Source: Epiperipatus broadwayi (Eukaryota; Onychophora; Udeonychophora; Euonychophora; Peripatidae). From it: DNA of 64,000 bases. The first letter of the stretch is position 1; each line of letters starts with the position of its first letter. The notes under the pieces were generated by a model. That model saw only the letters and a list, made by a program, of their open reading frames with translations, was not told where the DNA came from and searched no databases. The stretch lies in contig JAQFVV010006503.1 of assembly GCA_028023455.1 (NCBI GenBank), forward strand, positions 106,001 through 170,000, given 5' to 3'. This document shows positions 1-12,272 of this stretch, in pieces. A program made the translations under genes and the position numbers.

Positions 1-1030
1 ATGTGAAGAGATAAATTAGTAAAGTAATTTTTGTAACAGGAAAGTAGGGATATCCGATGTACATAATGTAAATATTGTTATTTGTATAATTATTAATAAA
101 CTATGTTGTAAATTTATTTGTAAGCTTCGTGTCTTAGTTATATTTCTCCACATAGAATGCATGATATCGCAATACACATTTATAATTGCAACAGACATAT
201 AATTTTGCACAAAGTAGATAAACATAAAAGTGTTATAATAATTTTTAAAAATTTATTTGTATGATAAAATTAAAGGATTATAATTATATCGTTTTATTGG
301 TCATAAGTTGGTTGCCACAATATTAAAATAAATTATATGCTAATATTACAACACGTATTTTGATTGTCAGATTATTAAATACTACCACGAACGTAATATT
401 TATTTATTTATTTCATTTAAGAAGAAATAGGATTACATTATACTATTATTATCATTATTCTTATTTATTATTGTTAGTTGTTACGTAGTGAATTTATGAC
501 ATAAAATTCCCTTCTCATAGTTTACTACCGTAATTAAATCAGTTTAAATGCAATTTATGAACCTGAGATTTATTTGATTTGATTTTATTTCATTTATTTA
601 CTTAAATTATTTAATTGAGCTAGATTATTATTACAAAGAATAATAAGATATGATTATTATCTTGATCGAAATAAAAAGAGCTTGGAAAGTCATAAGAATA
701 CCATAAGTTGATTATTTAGTATGGTGTTCTTATGCCATTGGGATAGTATCATGTGGATATATCTCAATGTAGTCTGTCTCGCTCCCCGTGTCGTCGCTCC
801 ATGTCTCATGAAAATAATAAATTTTTAATAATATAACTGTATTTATATTTTAAAGTTTAGAGCTAGTAGTAATCATTTTAATAAATTAATTTCATTCATT
901 TTGTTAAGACTGAGCTAGAGAGAACCCGGAATATATTTTAAACATTATTATAAATTGTTTTCTATGGAGTGCACGCGTGAGAGGCGACGGGGGAGGAGGG
1001 TACAATATATATATATATATATTATAATGA
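1..1030. other. AT-rich DNA, no gene seen
   Basis: No reading frame, structured RNA or dispersed repeat is supported here. The stretch is AT-rich and ends in a short TA microsatellite (about 1005-1022) next to the first RepA copy. Confidence 0.6.
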
Positions 1031-1034
1031 TCCA

Positions 1035-2960
1035 AAAAGAAAGTGAAGATATATATCTTTAATTTATATCTTAAATATAAAAAAATAAAAGCCACTGCCA
1101 GTAATTAATACACAAACAATATTTATTTACGCACATATATAATCATTTTAAATTTGAGGAATAACATGTATTATTGATAAACAGAGCAAAACTCTCCATA
1201 CAGTATTGCCACCTGTGCTAAACAGAGTAATTAATGGATGCCAGAAGGCTTGTGCATAAAACATGTATTATTTAGATTTTAATATTAATTTTTTAATTTA
1301 AATTATTATTTTAAAATTGTTGAGTATGAATGAATTTAATATTTTTATTAAGATCGTCGAGTATGAATAGACTACATAGATCTGCATTTGAAAAGAAAAT
1401 ATTCTATCCCTTATTTAACCTTAGGCCAAAAGTTCACAGTCAAACTGGTGTCAATCCATCTGATACATTGATGTATTCAATGCAGCATGAATACAACAGC
1501 ACAAACTACTATACTGTCAGGAATGTACATCTGAACAGTAAGTAGAGTTAGAGAAGACATTGTCTCTCAACCAAACAGGAATGCTACATCTGCTGGTGAA
1601 AAAAACAATAAACAAAACTCCATAGGAATGGACTGTGTCTTCCATCTTACTATCCAATTCCATTAGGCAAACAGGGGGTGTGCAGCATATATATGCAATC
1701 CTGCCCATAGCGGATCTCATGCTACATTTACTAATTACATCAACACATCCAATCCATTGACCCAATTTAGCTACGAAACAAATAACCTAAGATTATGCTC
1801 CCTTAAACTATATATAACTTTACAAATCTATATAGCCATTCACACCCAACTTAAATTTAACATTTATATATGTTCGCACAGATGAATTTTATAAAATTTG
1901 TTTTATAATGTTGAGTATAGATCAGCTGCATAGATTCCATGGTCAAAAACATTTCCAAATAAACAACCGATCAAAATAAAAAGTCATCAATAACGTCAAT
2001 TGCAGAGTGAATACAAGAAACCCAATGGCATTCATCATAAGATGCCACATTGACATCAATGACTTATATATTCTAATTGAATATGAAAACCACAACATAA
2101 TTAACTGCTAACGAATCCATGCAACATCCATACCCAACTTAAATTTTATGCATTTAAACAATTTGTACAAGTAAATATTAATAGAAATAAAAAAAAATGG
2201 AAATGATTTTAGCAAACTTAACTATATAAAATTTAAACATTAATTATTAATTTGGAAAGTCAGATTAAAGTTCATTCAAAAAATGTTTAGCTTGTTAAAT
2301 ATTTAATGTTCTTAATTATTTGTAGTAAAATTTTTCTGATTACACCTTAGAGTAGAAGAGCTCCCGGTTCCTGTTGTCAATTCCCACAAAGACTTTCATG
2401 GAAGACCGGTCTGATATTCTGGAAGTAGCCTTAGCTGGTTCCATTCTGGTATCCCAGTCATTTCATTTTTTAAAAGAAGTGAGAGAGAACAACAAGTGTG
2501 TCTTATCGTCTTATCACAAACTCAAGTTGGAACTGTCAAGAAACTGTCTTAATTTGAATCGTTTTCCTTTTATAATCTTCCTATGGATTCCATGAATGAA
2601 ATCATCACTGTTACATTTTTTTTGTTATGGTCCAGGCTTTTATTTGCTGCTTTTATATTGGACAAGCTAATTCTTTATTTTCTTATCTATCTTTCATCAG
2701 ACTTTTAATTATACAAGAACCCAAGGGCTAGCTTGCTTTTCAATTAATTTATAAAACAATCATTTCCATTTACAAAAATATATAAATCTTTTTACAAAAA
2801 TATACATTCAAACACTTTTTTCATTTATTAAAAAAAAATATTTTTAATAAAATATATATACGTTTAACAACTCTTTAATTTTAGCTTTTAGATTTTTAAT
2901 AAATGTATTTTTATTTGCGAACTTAGTTTTTATTTTAAATTAATGTAACGGGATATTTAT
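1035..2960 (+). repeat. RepA dispersed repeat, copy 1
   Basis: About 1.9 kb that reappears in inverted orientation at 50826-53385. Landmarks shared by both copies include the segment around 1370-1540 (matching the complement of about 52970-53160), 1600-1780, 1970-2140 and 2345-2800. Agreement by eye is high but with many substitutions and small indels, so both copies are old. The right end carries an imperfect inverted pair, tgtaacgg/ccgttaca, next to TA-rich DNA. Short frames in it are not conserved between copies, so I treat it as non-coding. It could be a non-autonomous DNA transposon or part of a larger element; the class is not determined. Confidence 0.75.
1176..1259 (+). mobile_element. 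84-bp insertion in RepA with 13-bp target duplication
   Basis: The insert is bracketed by aacatgtattatt at 1163-1175 and 1260-1272. The RepA copy at 53.2 kb lacks the insert and shows the empty site (complement of aataaatgtt near 53245). The inserted sequence begins gataaacagagcaaaactct and is related to the arms of the foldback element at 25487-25784. A 13-bp target duplication suggests retrotransposition of a short non-autonomous element rather than a cut-and-paste event. Confidence 0.75.
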
Positions 2961-3060
2961 ATACCGTTACAATATATGTATATATATATATAACATACAT
3001 GTATATATATATTTATATACCGTTACAATATATGTATATATATATATAACATACATGTGA
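2953..3060. repeat. 56-bp tandem duplication, TA-rich
   Basis: A 56-bp unit containing atttatataccgttacaata and a TA run starts near 2955 and again near 3011. It lies at the right edge of RepA copy 1. Confidence 0.8.
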
Positions 3061-3534
3061 ATTTTATATATTTTTTCAACATGGAATTAATTGTGAAAAA
3101 TATATTTTTAAAATGTTTATGATTTCAACAAATTAAAATATATGATATAAATGTCAGTGTATACACACATTTCCATGGGTATGCCATATACTCACAGAAA
3201 AGAGCATTTGAGTATTTATTTTAGTTATGTTGTGACATTTATGACCAAAAAATGTATTTGTATATTTATTTGAGTTACAGTGTGATACATACTTATACAA
3301 AAATCTTGCATTATTTTAAGTAAGTTTGCAATTTTATGATGAACTACATGAGTTGGACACCTCTGTTCTAAAGTTATTTTTAATATATCTTCCATAATTT
3401 TTTTTATCCAAATTAGTTTTTTTTCCTTCTCATAATTCTTACAAAAATAGTTTCCTTTTCTTAATTTTTTAAAAATACTTTTATATTGCTAAATTTTTAT
3501 AATTAATATTTTCATTATTTTTTTAAATTTAAAT
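3061..3534. other. AT-rich DNA, nothing recognised
   Basis: No coding frame, tRNA-like box or repeat relation found by reading. Confidence 0.5.
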
Positions 3535-3960
3535 CTCAAAAATCTTCAAAATTTTTTCTAATTTTCAGAATTTCAAAATCACATAATTATGATTCATGTG
3601 TTTTTTTAGATGTAATTTTAATTGGGCATTGAAACCAATATTGTTAATAGAAAGAATGAATAATCATAATCAATTTAATTGTATTTAGAAGATAATAAAC
3701 CCTCCTCACTAGTGATACACATAGTGTTAAATCAGCAATGTTAAATGCAAGAATATTTTCAACCCATAATTTAGGTTTTTTAATGTAAAGTTGTGATTAT
3801 GTATTAAGTACATAGAAAGTATGTAAATACTTTAGAGAAAGACTTTAAACTTTATCTTATGTACCTTGAACATTTATAATAATCAAATAATGGTTTTTTT
3901 ACTATAGTGGTTACCACTCAAACTTCAACACAAGAAAGATAAGTATGGGTATCTTATCTT
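3535..3960 (+). repeat. RepB dispersed repeat, copy A
   Basis: The segment 3535-3770 (caaaaatcttc..., aattgggcattgaaacc..., gtgttaaatcagcaatg...) matches 9655-9960. The segment 3785-3960 (gtatgtaaatactttagaga, ctcaaacttcaacacaag) matches 6321-6520. Parts of RepB therefore stand on both sides of the LINE relic at 4081-6246, but in permuted order, so this is not a simple target duplication. Confidence 0.65.
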
Positions 3961-4080
3961 TTAATTTATAAATAATTTTATTGAAAAACCATATGTAATA
4001 ATGATACAATTGTAAATCAAAAATAATAGTTATCCATGTTAGTCAGGCAACCAAATGTTCTGATGTGGTTACTGGTGTTG

Positions 4081-6246
4081 TTAATCCAGCTTAATCAGGC
4101 TCCACGTGTTGTCAAATAAAAATCTGGAAGAGATTATTCTGTCCTTATGGCAAAATTCCTTTAGCTTGGAAATGAATGTGTCTTCAGGCTTGGGATGAGG
4201 AAAGGTAAACTTGTTGTGACATCTGGCCATCCAGATGGCATACGTGAGAAAGGTTGAGAGTCTTGTGGTGACATAATCCCTGGACAGGAAGCAGCATTTA
4301 ATATTTAAGATTTTGTTCAGGGAAATGTGGCAGTGGTAAGTAATGAAAGTTCTGATTTTGTCATATGCTGGGCAATCATTTATCATATGATCAAAGGTTT
4401 CACAGGTTCTATGGCAGTTGTGACATAAAGGATCTATATTCTTGAGGAATCTCCTGTAGTGCAGGAATCAGCTTGTCTGGAGTGAATTCAGGTTGATTTT
4501 TACGAGAAAGTCGAGGAACCTTGGCTCCAGCTTGAGATGCTTGAAAAACCTGGTGACCACGTGATTGTTACCACCGAGGTAAGGAATGGTAGAGTTTTGT
4601 GTGGGAAATAGCAGGCCATGAGCATCCCAAATGGAGATTTTTCGTCTGAATACTAAGGTAGAGTGGCCATTGTGAGCGAAAAGGTAGTCAAGTATCTGAT
4701 TTAGCCAGCTTATCTTTGAAGGTGGAGGTCTGATGGAATGACTGATTGTTCCACTACAATCTGGGGAAATTTCTTTTGTAGGATGTGGATCAGAGAGGGG
4801 CACTTTTGGTAATATATAGAAAACGTTGCATGCAACGACATACCATTATTTTTACTATGTCACTGCATGCGTTCAATTCCTATGGCTGCTGTTTTACCAT
4901 TCCACAACAGCCATGCACAGATTCGGTTGATTTTTGTATTGAAAGTCTTTGTCATGTTAATTATGGGTAGATAGTAGCTAATCTTTGCCATTACCTTGAT
5001 ATTGAGGAGAGAGATGTTCCCTTGCAGTGATAAATAAACCTTGGCAAGGTTTTTAACTGTGTTGGTGGCGGCTTCAATGATGGAATTCTGTATTTGTATC
5101 AACATGGCTTGCGATGACTTGTATATGGGAAACCCCAAAAAGTTTTGGGGGTCTGCTGAGAAAGACGATGATATCTTCTTGCCAGTGTTCATTTTCCAGG
5201 CCGATGACTTGTTGAGGTTGAAGGAAAGTTTGGAGGATTCGGAAAATTTTTTGATTATTTGTATGAGAGGTTTTAGATATTTTTGGGAGGGTAGGGTGAC
5301 AAGGACATCATCCATGTAGGCAAATGCTTTACAGTGTTTCTTCAGCTGTGGTATATAGATTCCTGGAAGTTCTGCCTCAATCTGTTTAAGAAGGGGGTTT
5401 AAGTAGAGTATAAATAGGAGACCGCTAAGTGGAGATCCTTGGGGTATGGATTTTGAAGGAATAAAACCATCTGTAAAGAAACCATTCAGGGAAATGTGGA
5501 CCAATCTGTTGTTTAGTAGATTGTCCAATATCTGAATGATTTGAGTAGGAATGTCTAGTGCTGAGAGGCAATTGAGCAGGATGTTGACATCTACTGAATC
5601 AAATGCTTCAGAGATGTCTAGCTGAATGGCAATGGGTTTGTATAGATTCTTGGATCTGATATGATCACAGAGAATTTTTACCTCCCCGATTGCAGAGAGT
5701 GTGGATGAGCCCTTCTTTGCAAATTGCAATCGCAGCTTGTTTCTGTTTGTACTGTGTTTTAAATAATATGAGGTTGTCTATAGTACCATCACTTGAGAAA
5801 TTTTTAATCCTATGGTGAAGCAAATCAAGCTCATTCATAAGGGTTGTTGACCCTTTATGTTTTTTGGTGTGCTGTATGATTATGGTTTGGAGGATGCCTG
5901 TGAAGGTGAACCAGGCTTCCTCAGGATTTATGTTAAGAATGTCAATTTTTTCAAAGAGTATGTAGGCATCTGAGAAGACAGCTTCCATGGCAGCAGCTTT
6001 AGTTATAATTCTGATTGTTTTATTGTAGTCTATGGGAGTGTAGGAGTCCAGATCTAGAGACGCTATCAGCGCAAGATGGTTTGAGAAGGGACCGGGTTGA
6101 AGCTTGGCTTCCAAACCATAGTGCAGCTCTGAGGTGTAAAACATTAGGTCAATCAGTGTTCTAGAGCTAGGCCAATCTGAAGCATCTTGATTTGAGAGTG
6201 TGAAACTGTTATTCTCTTCACTTTTTAAGTCCACTATTTCCTTCAC
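4081..6246 (-). pseudogene. Decayed non-LTR retrotransposon: endonuclease end, RT and C-terminal CCHC
   Basis: Read on the minus strand. The first block (6246-5665) holds the end of an APE-like endonuclease (WPSSRTLIDLMFY, then PFSNHLAL in place of the usual SDH motif) and the pre-RT linker. The second block (5729-4860, 289 residues) is reverse transcriptase: AKKGSSTLSAI (motif 2), QLDISEAFDSVD (motif A), IPQGSPLSGLLF (motif B), AYMDDV (motif C) and LNKSSAW. Further frames (4803-4468 and 4450-4081) give the C-terminal domain, including LCHNCHRTCETFDHMINDC, a C-x2-C-x8-H-x4-C pattern typical of LINE ends. The endonuclease frame passes straight to RT motif 2, so RT motifs 0-1 are missing, and a frame change lies at about 5665-5729. 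The 5' half of the endonuclease is absent. It is dead; the clade is not assigned beyond an APE-type LINE. Confidence 0.88.
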
Positions 6247-6320
6247 ACATTAACTCATGTGAAATCTTGCTATTTACTGTGAGTCAATATTATGATCTTT
6301 ATAATGGAAATGTGTAAACT

Positions 6321-6660
6321 AATGTAAAGTAGTGACTATTTATTAAGCATATAGGAAATATGTAAATACTTTAGAGAAAGGCTTTAACCTTTATTAAATG
6401 CACCTTAAACATTTATAATAGTCAAACAATGTTTTTTTTTTATTATAGAGAGACCTCTCAAACTTGATACAAGATGACCTTACAAAGATAAAAATAGCCA
6501 TCTTCTCTTTTAACCTAAATTCCCACTTATATATGCCAATCCCAAAAATCTTCAATCTTTTTTCACCTTTCTAAGTCATGTAATTGTGGTACATGTGTGT
6601 CTTTTTTATATGTAATTTTAATATTCAATTGCCTGTGTAGTCATTATATCTTATATTCTA
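6321..6660 (+). repeat. RepB dispersed repeat, copy B (permuted)
   Basis: Positions 6321-6520 match 3785-3960 (shared tatgtaaatactttagaga). Positions 6540-6622 match 3535-3620 (shared caaaaatcttca and atgtaatttta). The order of the two blocks is reversed relative to copy A, as expected if the ancestral repeat was tandem. Confidence 0.6.
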
Positions 6661-7730
6661 ATTGTCAATCACTATTTTTAGCATTCGTTAAACAATTTCT
6701 AAAATATTTAAGAGCACTAATCTTTCCTACAATTGTTTTTTTCAGTACATACTTTTAATCTTTTTTTAGTCACTTATTTATTGTATTTATTTTTATCTTA
6801 AAATTTTTACATGTATCAGTTGTAGATAATATTTTGCTAAAATTATCCTATTTATTACTGCTGTATGTACACATATATTTTATTAAAGAATAAAGGTGTG
6901 TGTGTATAGGCATTTAATGTTGATATCTAGAATACACCAGAAAAGAAAGAAAAGAAACAATTAATTATGCAGAAAAAGAAAAGTTATGGGAGATTGCAAC
7001 AGGCTAATTTGCATGTAAAGAAAAGTTCACTTTATGCAAATTAGCCAAGCTGATTAAAAAAGTCTACAGAAGAATTAATTGAGAGAAGAATAAAAGTTAA
7101 CTAGTGGAAAGGTAAACTAGTGAAAGAGAAGTTGTTCAAAAATTAATAAATAAGAGCTCTGATCAAGAATCTAATTGAACTATCTCTGAACAAATTGTGC
7201 TAAAAATTATAGAGTTACGAGTTACAGAGTAAAGAGACTTGATAGTTATTAAATCTCTAAGGAGATTTGAACTTTGAAGAGATCTAGGTAATCTTGTTCT
7301 CAACTAGCAATTATCAAGTTGAATTACAAATATTTTACTAATACAATCATCATTATTCAGAGGAAATAAACTCTTGAAGTTTTATGTAAGCTTTGTTATT
7401 TTTTTCTTATTTAAAAATACATAATTATCCAGCTACCAGCTGTCTGCATGGTCCTGAATATATTAATTACTAAATATGGCCTTATTAGCAGCAAAATAAT
7501 GCTTTATTTATTCATGTATATTGCAACAAATTTATTTTATAATTGTCATGCTTTTAGCAAAGCACTTATAAACAATAGCACATTTCAATAAATATACATT
7601 GAATAAATAAAATTGCACATGATAATATGAAATAAATTATTGTTATAGATGGTGGAAAATCTGAGACATTTGAAATCCAATTATTATTCAATAAGGATGT
7701 GCACTAGTTGCAATTTTGTTTAATATTTAA
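6661..7730. other. AT-rich DNA, nothing recognised
   Basis: No frame or RNA signal supported. The stretch 6940-7330 is purine-rich on the plus strand but shows no repeat relation that I can see in this window. Confidence 0.5.
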
Positions 7731-8470
7731 GCCTTTCACATTATTATTATATTATCTGCTTGTGCTTTATAAATTTAATATATTTATATTTGTTAAGATC
7801 ATTTTATTAGATTTAAAAATTACTGCATAATAAATCGAAAGATTTCCCATTGTTTATTTATATATAATATTTAGTGAATTAAGTGTAAAGGTGTTTAAAG
7901 CTTCATGCTCTTAGTTCAAAATGCTTGAGTCTGGCTTATTTATATATAAATATAAGTAGAAAAAAGGTGGGTTCCATCTTTTTCTTGTAAAAACTCTGAC
8001 TTGTGTTTTGAATTGCGAGTTCCTTGTGCAGTCATTCTTACTATCTGATTGGCTGTCATTTAAGCATTTTAAGGCACAACTGTCAAAGATTTCAGCCTTT
8101 CACATTATTATTATATTATCTGCTTGTGCTTAATAAATTTAATATATTTACATTTGTTACGATCATTTCATTAGATTTGAAAATTACAGCATGGTGAATC
8201 AAAAGATTTCATGTTGTTTATTTATATATAATATTTAATGAAGTAAACATGAAGGTGTTTAAAGCTTCATGCTCTTAGTTCAAAATGCTTGAGATTGGCT
8301 ATTTATATATAAATATAAGTAGAGAAAAAGGTGGGTTCCATCTTTTTCTTGTAAAATCTCTGACTTGTGTTTTGAATTGTGAGTTCCTTGTGCAGTCATT
8401 CTTACTATTTTATTGGCTGTCATTTAAGCATTTTAAGGCACATCTGTCAAAGGTTTCAATCTTTCACATT
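7731..8470 (+). repeat. 364-bp tandem duplication
   Basis: Two copies in direct orientation, starting gcctttcacattattatt at 7731 and again at 8095, with a few bases of a third start near 8459. Shared inner landmarks are gtttaaagcttcatgctctt and tgggttccatctttttcttg. A frame (8285-8521) runs through the second unit only and is broken by a stop in the first, so coding is doubtful. No hammerhead core is present in either unit. Confidence 0.88.
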
Positions 8471-9654
8471 ATTAATCTTTTTATAACAATCATCTCTAGA
8501 CTATTAAGAGGACAGCATTAAATGCCCATCAATATGTAATATTGGTATAATAATAATTTAAATGTAAACCAATTAAGATCAAAAATAAGAACAACTTTTT
8601 GGCATTTAAATTATTAATCTGCTGATAATCTTGCTAATCTCACTAATTAAAAAACATAGATACTTAAGGATAATTCAGAACACCAAGTTTGATGACCGAT
8701 AATTACACATTTTCAGCAGCATATCCCATAACTCTAATAAATGTTTTACTTCTTAATAATAAAAAATATCTATAAATCAATTGTCAATAAATCAACTATA
8801 AATTCGAAATGAAAATGATTTTAATAACCTTGTTAATGTAAGTTAGTTAAATCTTTAAATTCACAGACCTAGAACTATCTCAGTATATTAGATGAATTTT
8901 GAAGACTATACCAACGATATAAATATTCATTAGTTAAGTCACAAATATATTGAATTAAATAATAATATTTTGAATCACAATACATAAAATTAAAAGCTTT
9001 ATATATGATAAAGTATACATTATAATATGGCAAATGCTTTTAAATTTTTTTTTAAACTTATGGATGGTTTGTCGATAAGTTTGAGAAAAGTATTATATAT
9101 ATCTAAATACTAGCCACCAACATGAATAACACATGTTAGTCACTTTTTGTTTTTTTAAAAAAAATCCTGTAGCTTGAATTATTAAATTCATTTTATTTAA
9201 AATTTATTGTTGTAGTTTTGTATTATTTATGTGAATGGAATTTATAATATATTTATTGCTATTTTTTAAAGTTAGCAGGAATTTATAATCGATTTATTGA
9301 TATTTTTTAATATTAACAAGTAAAACATTTGTTAGACTTAAGGGAATAACTATGCCAAGGAAAATGTAAAATTATCCGTAATCAACCTTGGTGTATGAGA
9401 TTATCTTTAAGTACCAAAATATATTTACAGAATGTTCTTAAGAATGTAAGTATAACCTACAATAATTTGGTTTAATAATTAATCGTTAAAAACATGCTAA
9501 TCATAAGACAAATTTTATTCTTGAGATAACTATCTACAAAATATAGTCAAATCAATGGTAATATAATTTTAATGAATGACCTTGTTTATTTTGGAACTGC
9601 CAATAACTTATGAAATGAAACAAGGGAGTGCATTTCATTAAAAATTTAATTTAT
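8471..9654. other. AT-rich DNA, nothing recognised
   Basis: No gene, RNA or repeat relation found by reading. Confidence 0.5.
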
Positions 9655-10035
9655 TAGATAAATTGGGCCTTGAAGCCAATATTGTTAATAGAAGAATGAA
9701 TAAACAAAATAAGTTTAATTCTATTTAGACCCTCTTCACTAGTATCATCATCATTATCATCATCAACCATTATCAATTCGCTGAAGGGTGAAGGCTTCTC
9801 CAAGTTAGTTCCATCTTCTCCGATTTTTAGCTTCTCTTCTCCACATTACACCTGCACACTTTCTTATTTCATTCATCCATCTCGCATGTGGTCTCATTTT
9901 GGGTCTTTTACATAGTATATTAAATCAGTGATGTTAAATGTGAGAATAGTCTCATTCCAGTCACAAGATAAAATTTTTTTAGAATTTAAGAACGACCATC
10001 TTATTTTCAAATCTAAATGCACTATATAGGCAAAT
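9655..10035 (+). repeat. RepB dispersed repeat, copy C, interrupted
   Basis: Positions 9659-9738 and 9916-9960 match 3620-3770 (gccttgaagccaatattgtt, then gtgatgttaaatgtgagaat). The interruption is the RTE fragment at 9739-9915. Confidence 0.65.
9739..9915 (-). mobile_element. RTE 3'-end fragment, 5'-truncated
   Basis: On the minus strand the sequence ends with the same trinucleotide tail (complement of atcatcatcattatcatcat) and the same coding end as the full RTE at 44059-47350. Shared plus-strand landmarks are tttcttatttcattcatcca and gtggtctcattttgggtctt. About 175 bp remain. The fragment sits inside RepB copy C, which gives its relative age. Confidence 0.85.
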
Positions 10036-10330
10036 GTTAAGAATTGAAATGAGAGTTTGAAAATATTAAATCTTTCTCTTTACAACCATTTCTTTTAATA
10101 ATCTTATTAACACTATGGAAACATTATAATTTACTTCATGCTAATATTAGATGATAAGCTATGTAATGAACAATGAGTTTAATGCAGCATCAGATCGTCA
10201 GATTAAATTTTGTAAATATAAAAGTGAATTTTGTATTAAAGGTTTTTTGTTTTAACGCAATCTTTAAATATTGGGTTTAATAATTAATTTTTTCAAAATG
10301 ATCACGTTTGTCAGTTTTTAGAGGATAAAA

Positions 10331-10424
10331 AGAGGTCATCGCAGCCGCCTTGCAAGCAAGTAGTTGGTTGCAGACGGTTGTGGGTTCACCTCCCGGACGA
10401 TGCTATGACATATGAAAAAAAAAA
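10331..10424 (+). mobile_element. tRNA-derived SINE, 5'-shortened
   Basis: Reads agaggtcatcgcagcc..., then a Pol III B-box-like ggttcacctcc and the family 3' end gatgctatgacatatg followed by an A run. The first part of the A-box region is missing compared with the copies at 60399 and 61337. Confidence 0.75.
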
Positions 10425-10590
10425 GTATTTCAGCAAGTTTTGTTTAAGATTACAGTAAACAATTTCCCAAATCAAAGTAACATTTTAGCTAGAAAGGGAG
10501 AGTAAGGTATCGAGAGACACAGGTCTCCAATGCTCTTCTGCTTCAGTTAAAAAGTTTCAATTATTTAGGCATATTGATATAACTACCTCT

Positions 10591-10689
10591 TTTTTTTTCT
10601 CTTATGTCAAATGCGTTGACCGGGAAGCGAACCCGAGCCAGCTGCTTAGAAGGCAGCTATGCTAATCGCGAGATCACCAACGCTTGACA
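10591..10689 (-). mobile_element. tRNA-derived SINE
   Basis: Minus-strand copy. The complement of accaacgcttgaca is the 5' end, gggaagcgaacccg is the complement of the B box, and cttatgtcaaatgcg plus a T run is the complement of the 3' end with its A tail. Possible short target repeat taactacctc / caactacttc. Confidence 0.8.
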
Positions 10690-10837
10690 ACTACTTCTTT
10701 AAATTATTCTGCTAAAGTTGTATGTAAGTGAAAATTAGATTTTCTGCTATAATAGCATAAGACTGCATTAAACTTTTGATTTTTTTTTAAAAAACTATTT
10801 AAAATCAAATTTAAAGTAAATTTTGAATAATTATCTA

Positions 10838-10942
10838 TTTTTTTATTTTTTTTTCATATGTCAAATGCGTCGACCGGGAAGCGAACCCGGCCCAGCTACT
10901 TGGAAGGCAGCTATGCTAACCGCTAGGCCACCAACGCTTGAC
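10838..10942 (-). mobile_element. tRNA-derived SINE with 12-bp target duplication
   Basis: The flanks carry aataattatcta at 10826-10837 and 10943-10954. Inside, the minus strand reads gttggtggcctagcggttag (A-box region), ggttcgcttcc (B box) and ends in an A run. The body is about 90 bp. Confidence 0.88.
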
Positions 10943-10954
10943 AATAATTATCTA

Positions 10955-12223
10955 ATTTTGATTCTAATTATTAAGTTTTTTATAAAAGTAATTATCACAA
11001 CTATTTTATATACTAAAAAGAATTGCATAAGTAACTGAAATTCAATGCCCATTTGATTAATTAAAAATAATGTAATCTCAGAAAAGGGGGTGGGGAGGGA
11101 CTTTTTAATATAGTTTGAAAGCAAAAAATAATTCTATATCAGATTTAATTTATATATATACATATTTAAAAAAATTATAAGCTCACAAGCTTAAAACAAT
11201 CAGTTAATGCACTCTTTGTAAGAAATTGATAGATATATAATTATACTTAGCATAATCCAATATGAAAAACTATCAATGGTGTTATTTGACAATTTTCATT
11301 TTAAACTGAGTGACAGTGATTATTTTAAGTTATACATTATGTGTGTTTACTTTTCTAAGTTCATCACAGCTTTCCACTCAGAAGAATGCCGTCAATAGAA
11401 CAAATAAAATACATTTTTGTGGATCTTCTTTTTACCGACAAGCTCAGTGTTCTCATTTCCTTTAATATGGAAATAACAAATTTGAATTAAAATGAATAAT
11501 TCAACATAAATTCTTGACATTCTTTTTTCCCTGATAGCATTATGTGGGAAAAAGACTAATGCAGAATAATTAGAGGACGGGAGGAAAACAAATTCCAGAA
11601 TTTTTTTCCCTATCTAACATAAAATAATGTATATCTAAACATAAACAATGGAAAGGATGTAAATGATAACTGATTCATTTCCACATATCTCAATTGCTCC
11701 TAGTTTATAAAGATAGCAAATATTTTTTATTTAAACAGTGTATATAAACGTGTGAATATTTATAAAAATGACTCAGTCAATCAATTCAATGTCTTCATAT
11801 TGATTACATGTTAAATGCGATTTTGATTTTTTTGAGTTCACTTAAACTAAGGTCTAACAAGAAGTGTGTTATATATCGTATTTATACACATAATAAAAAC
11901 AATGTCTACAAATACGTATTTTTAAAAAATGAGAATTATCAAGAAGTTTTAAATTATGAGTTAATTAGTCAATCAAGACAATACAAATATTAAAACAATC
12001 TTTCATTTTTTTCTCTCTATAGATCAAACGGACGTTTATGTAGATAAATTCATAAATGTATAGAAATAATTAAAAGCAATACCAATCTATCAATAATAAT
12101 TTTCAAATACATCTTTTGATCTTAGTATCTGTTTTGATTGCAAAAGCTGTTTTATTTCTTATTGTCTTTTACAACATATAGAATTGTAATAGGAATATTT
12201 ATAAAACTTTAAAGAAATATTTG
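10955..12223. other. AT-rich DNA, nothing recognised
   Basis: No supported feature. A frame at 11808-11993 is short and compositionally biased, consistent with chance. Confidence 0.5.
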
Positions 12224-12272
12224 CAAGTGTTGGTGGCCTAGCAGTCCTCTTCCCAGTCAACGCTTTGATATA
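12224..12272 (+). mobile_element. Internally deleted SINE copy
   Basis: The head tgttggtggcctagcagt is joined directly to a tail-like cttcccagtcaacgctttga. Compared with the copy at 10838-10942 (minus strand), the middle of the element is missing. Confidence 0.6.

Noticed and set aside
2374-2595. 73-codon frame in RepA
   Set aside because: Not maintained in the inverted RepA copy at 51.2-51.5 kb.
8285-8521. 78-codon frame in the tandem duplication
   Set aside because: Broken by a stop in the sister unit; no known domain.
10591-10942. Possible functional tRNA genes with good B boxes
   Set aside because: No acceptor stem closes, and copies end in A runs within target duplications, so they are SINEs.
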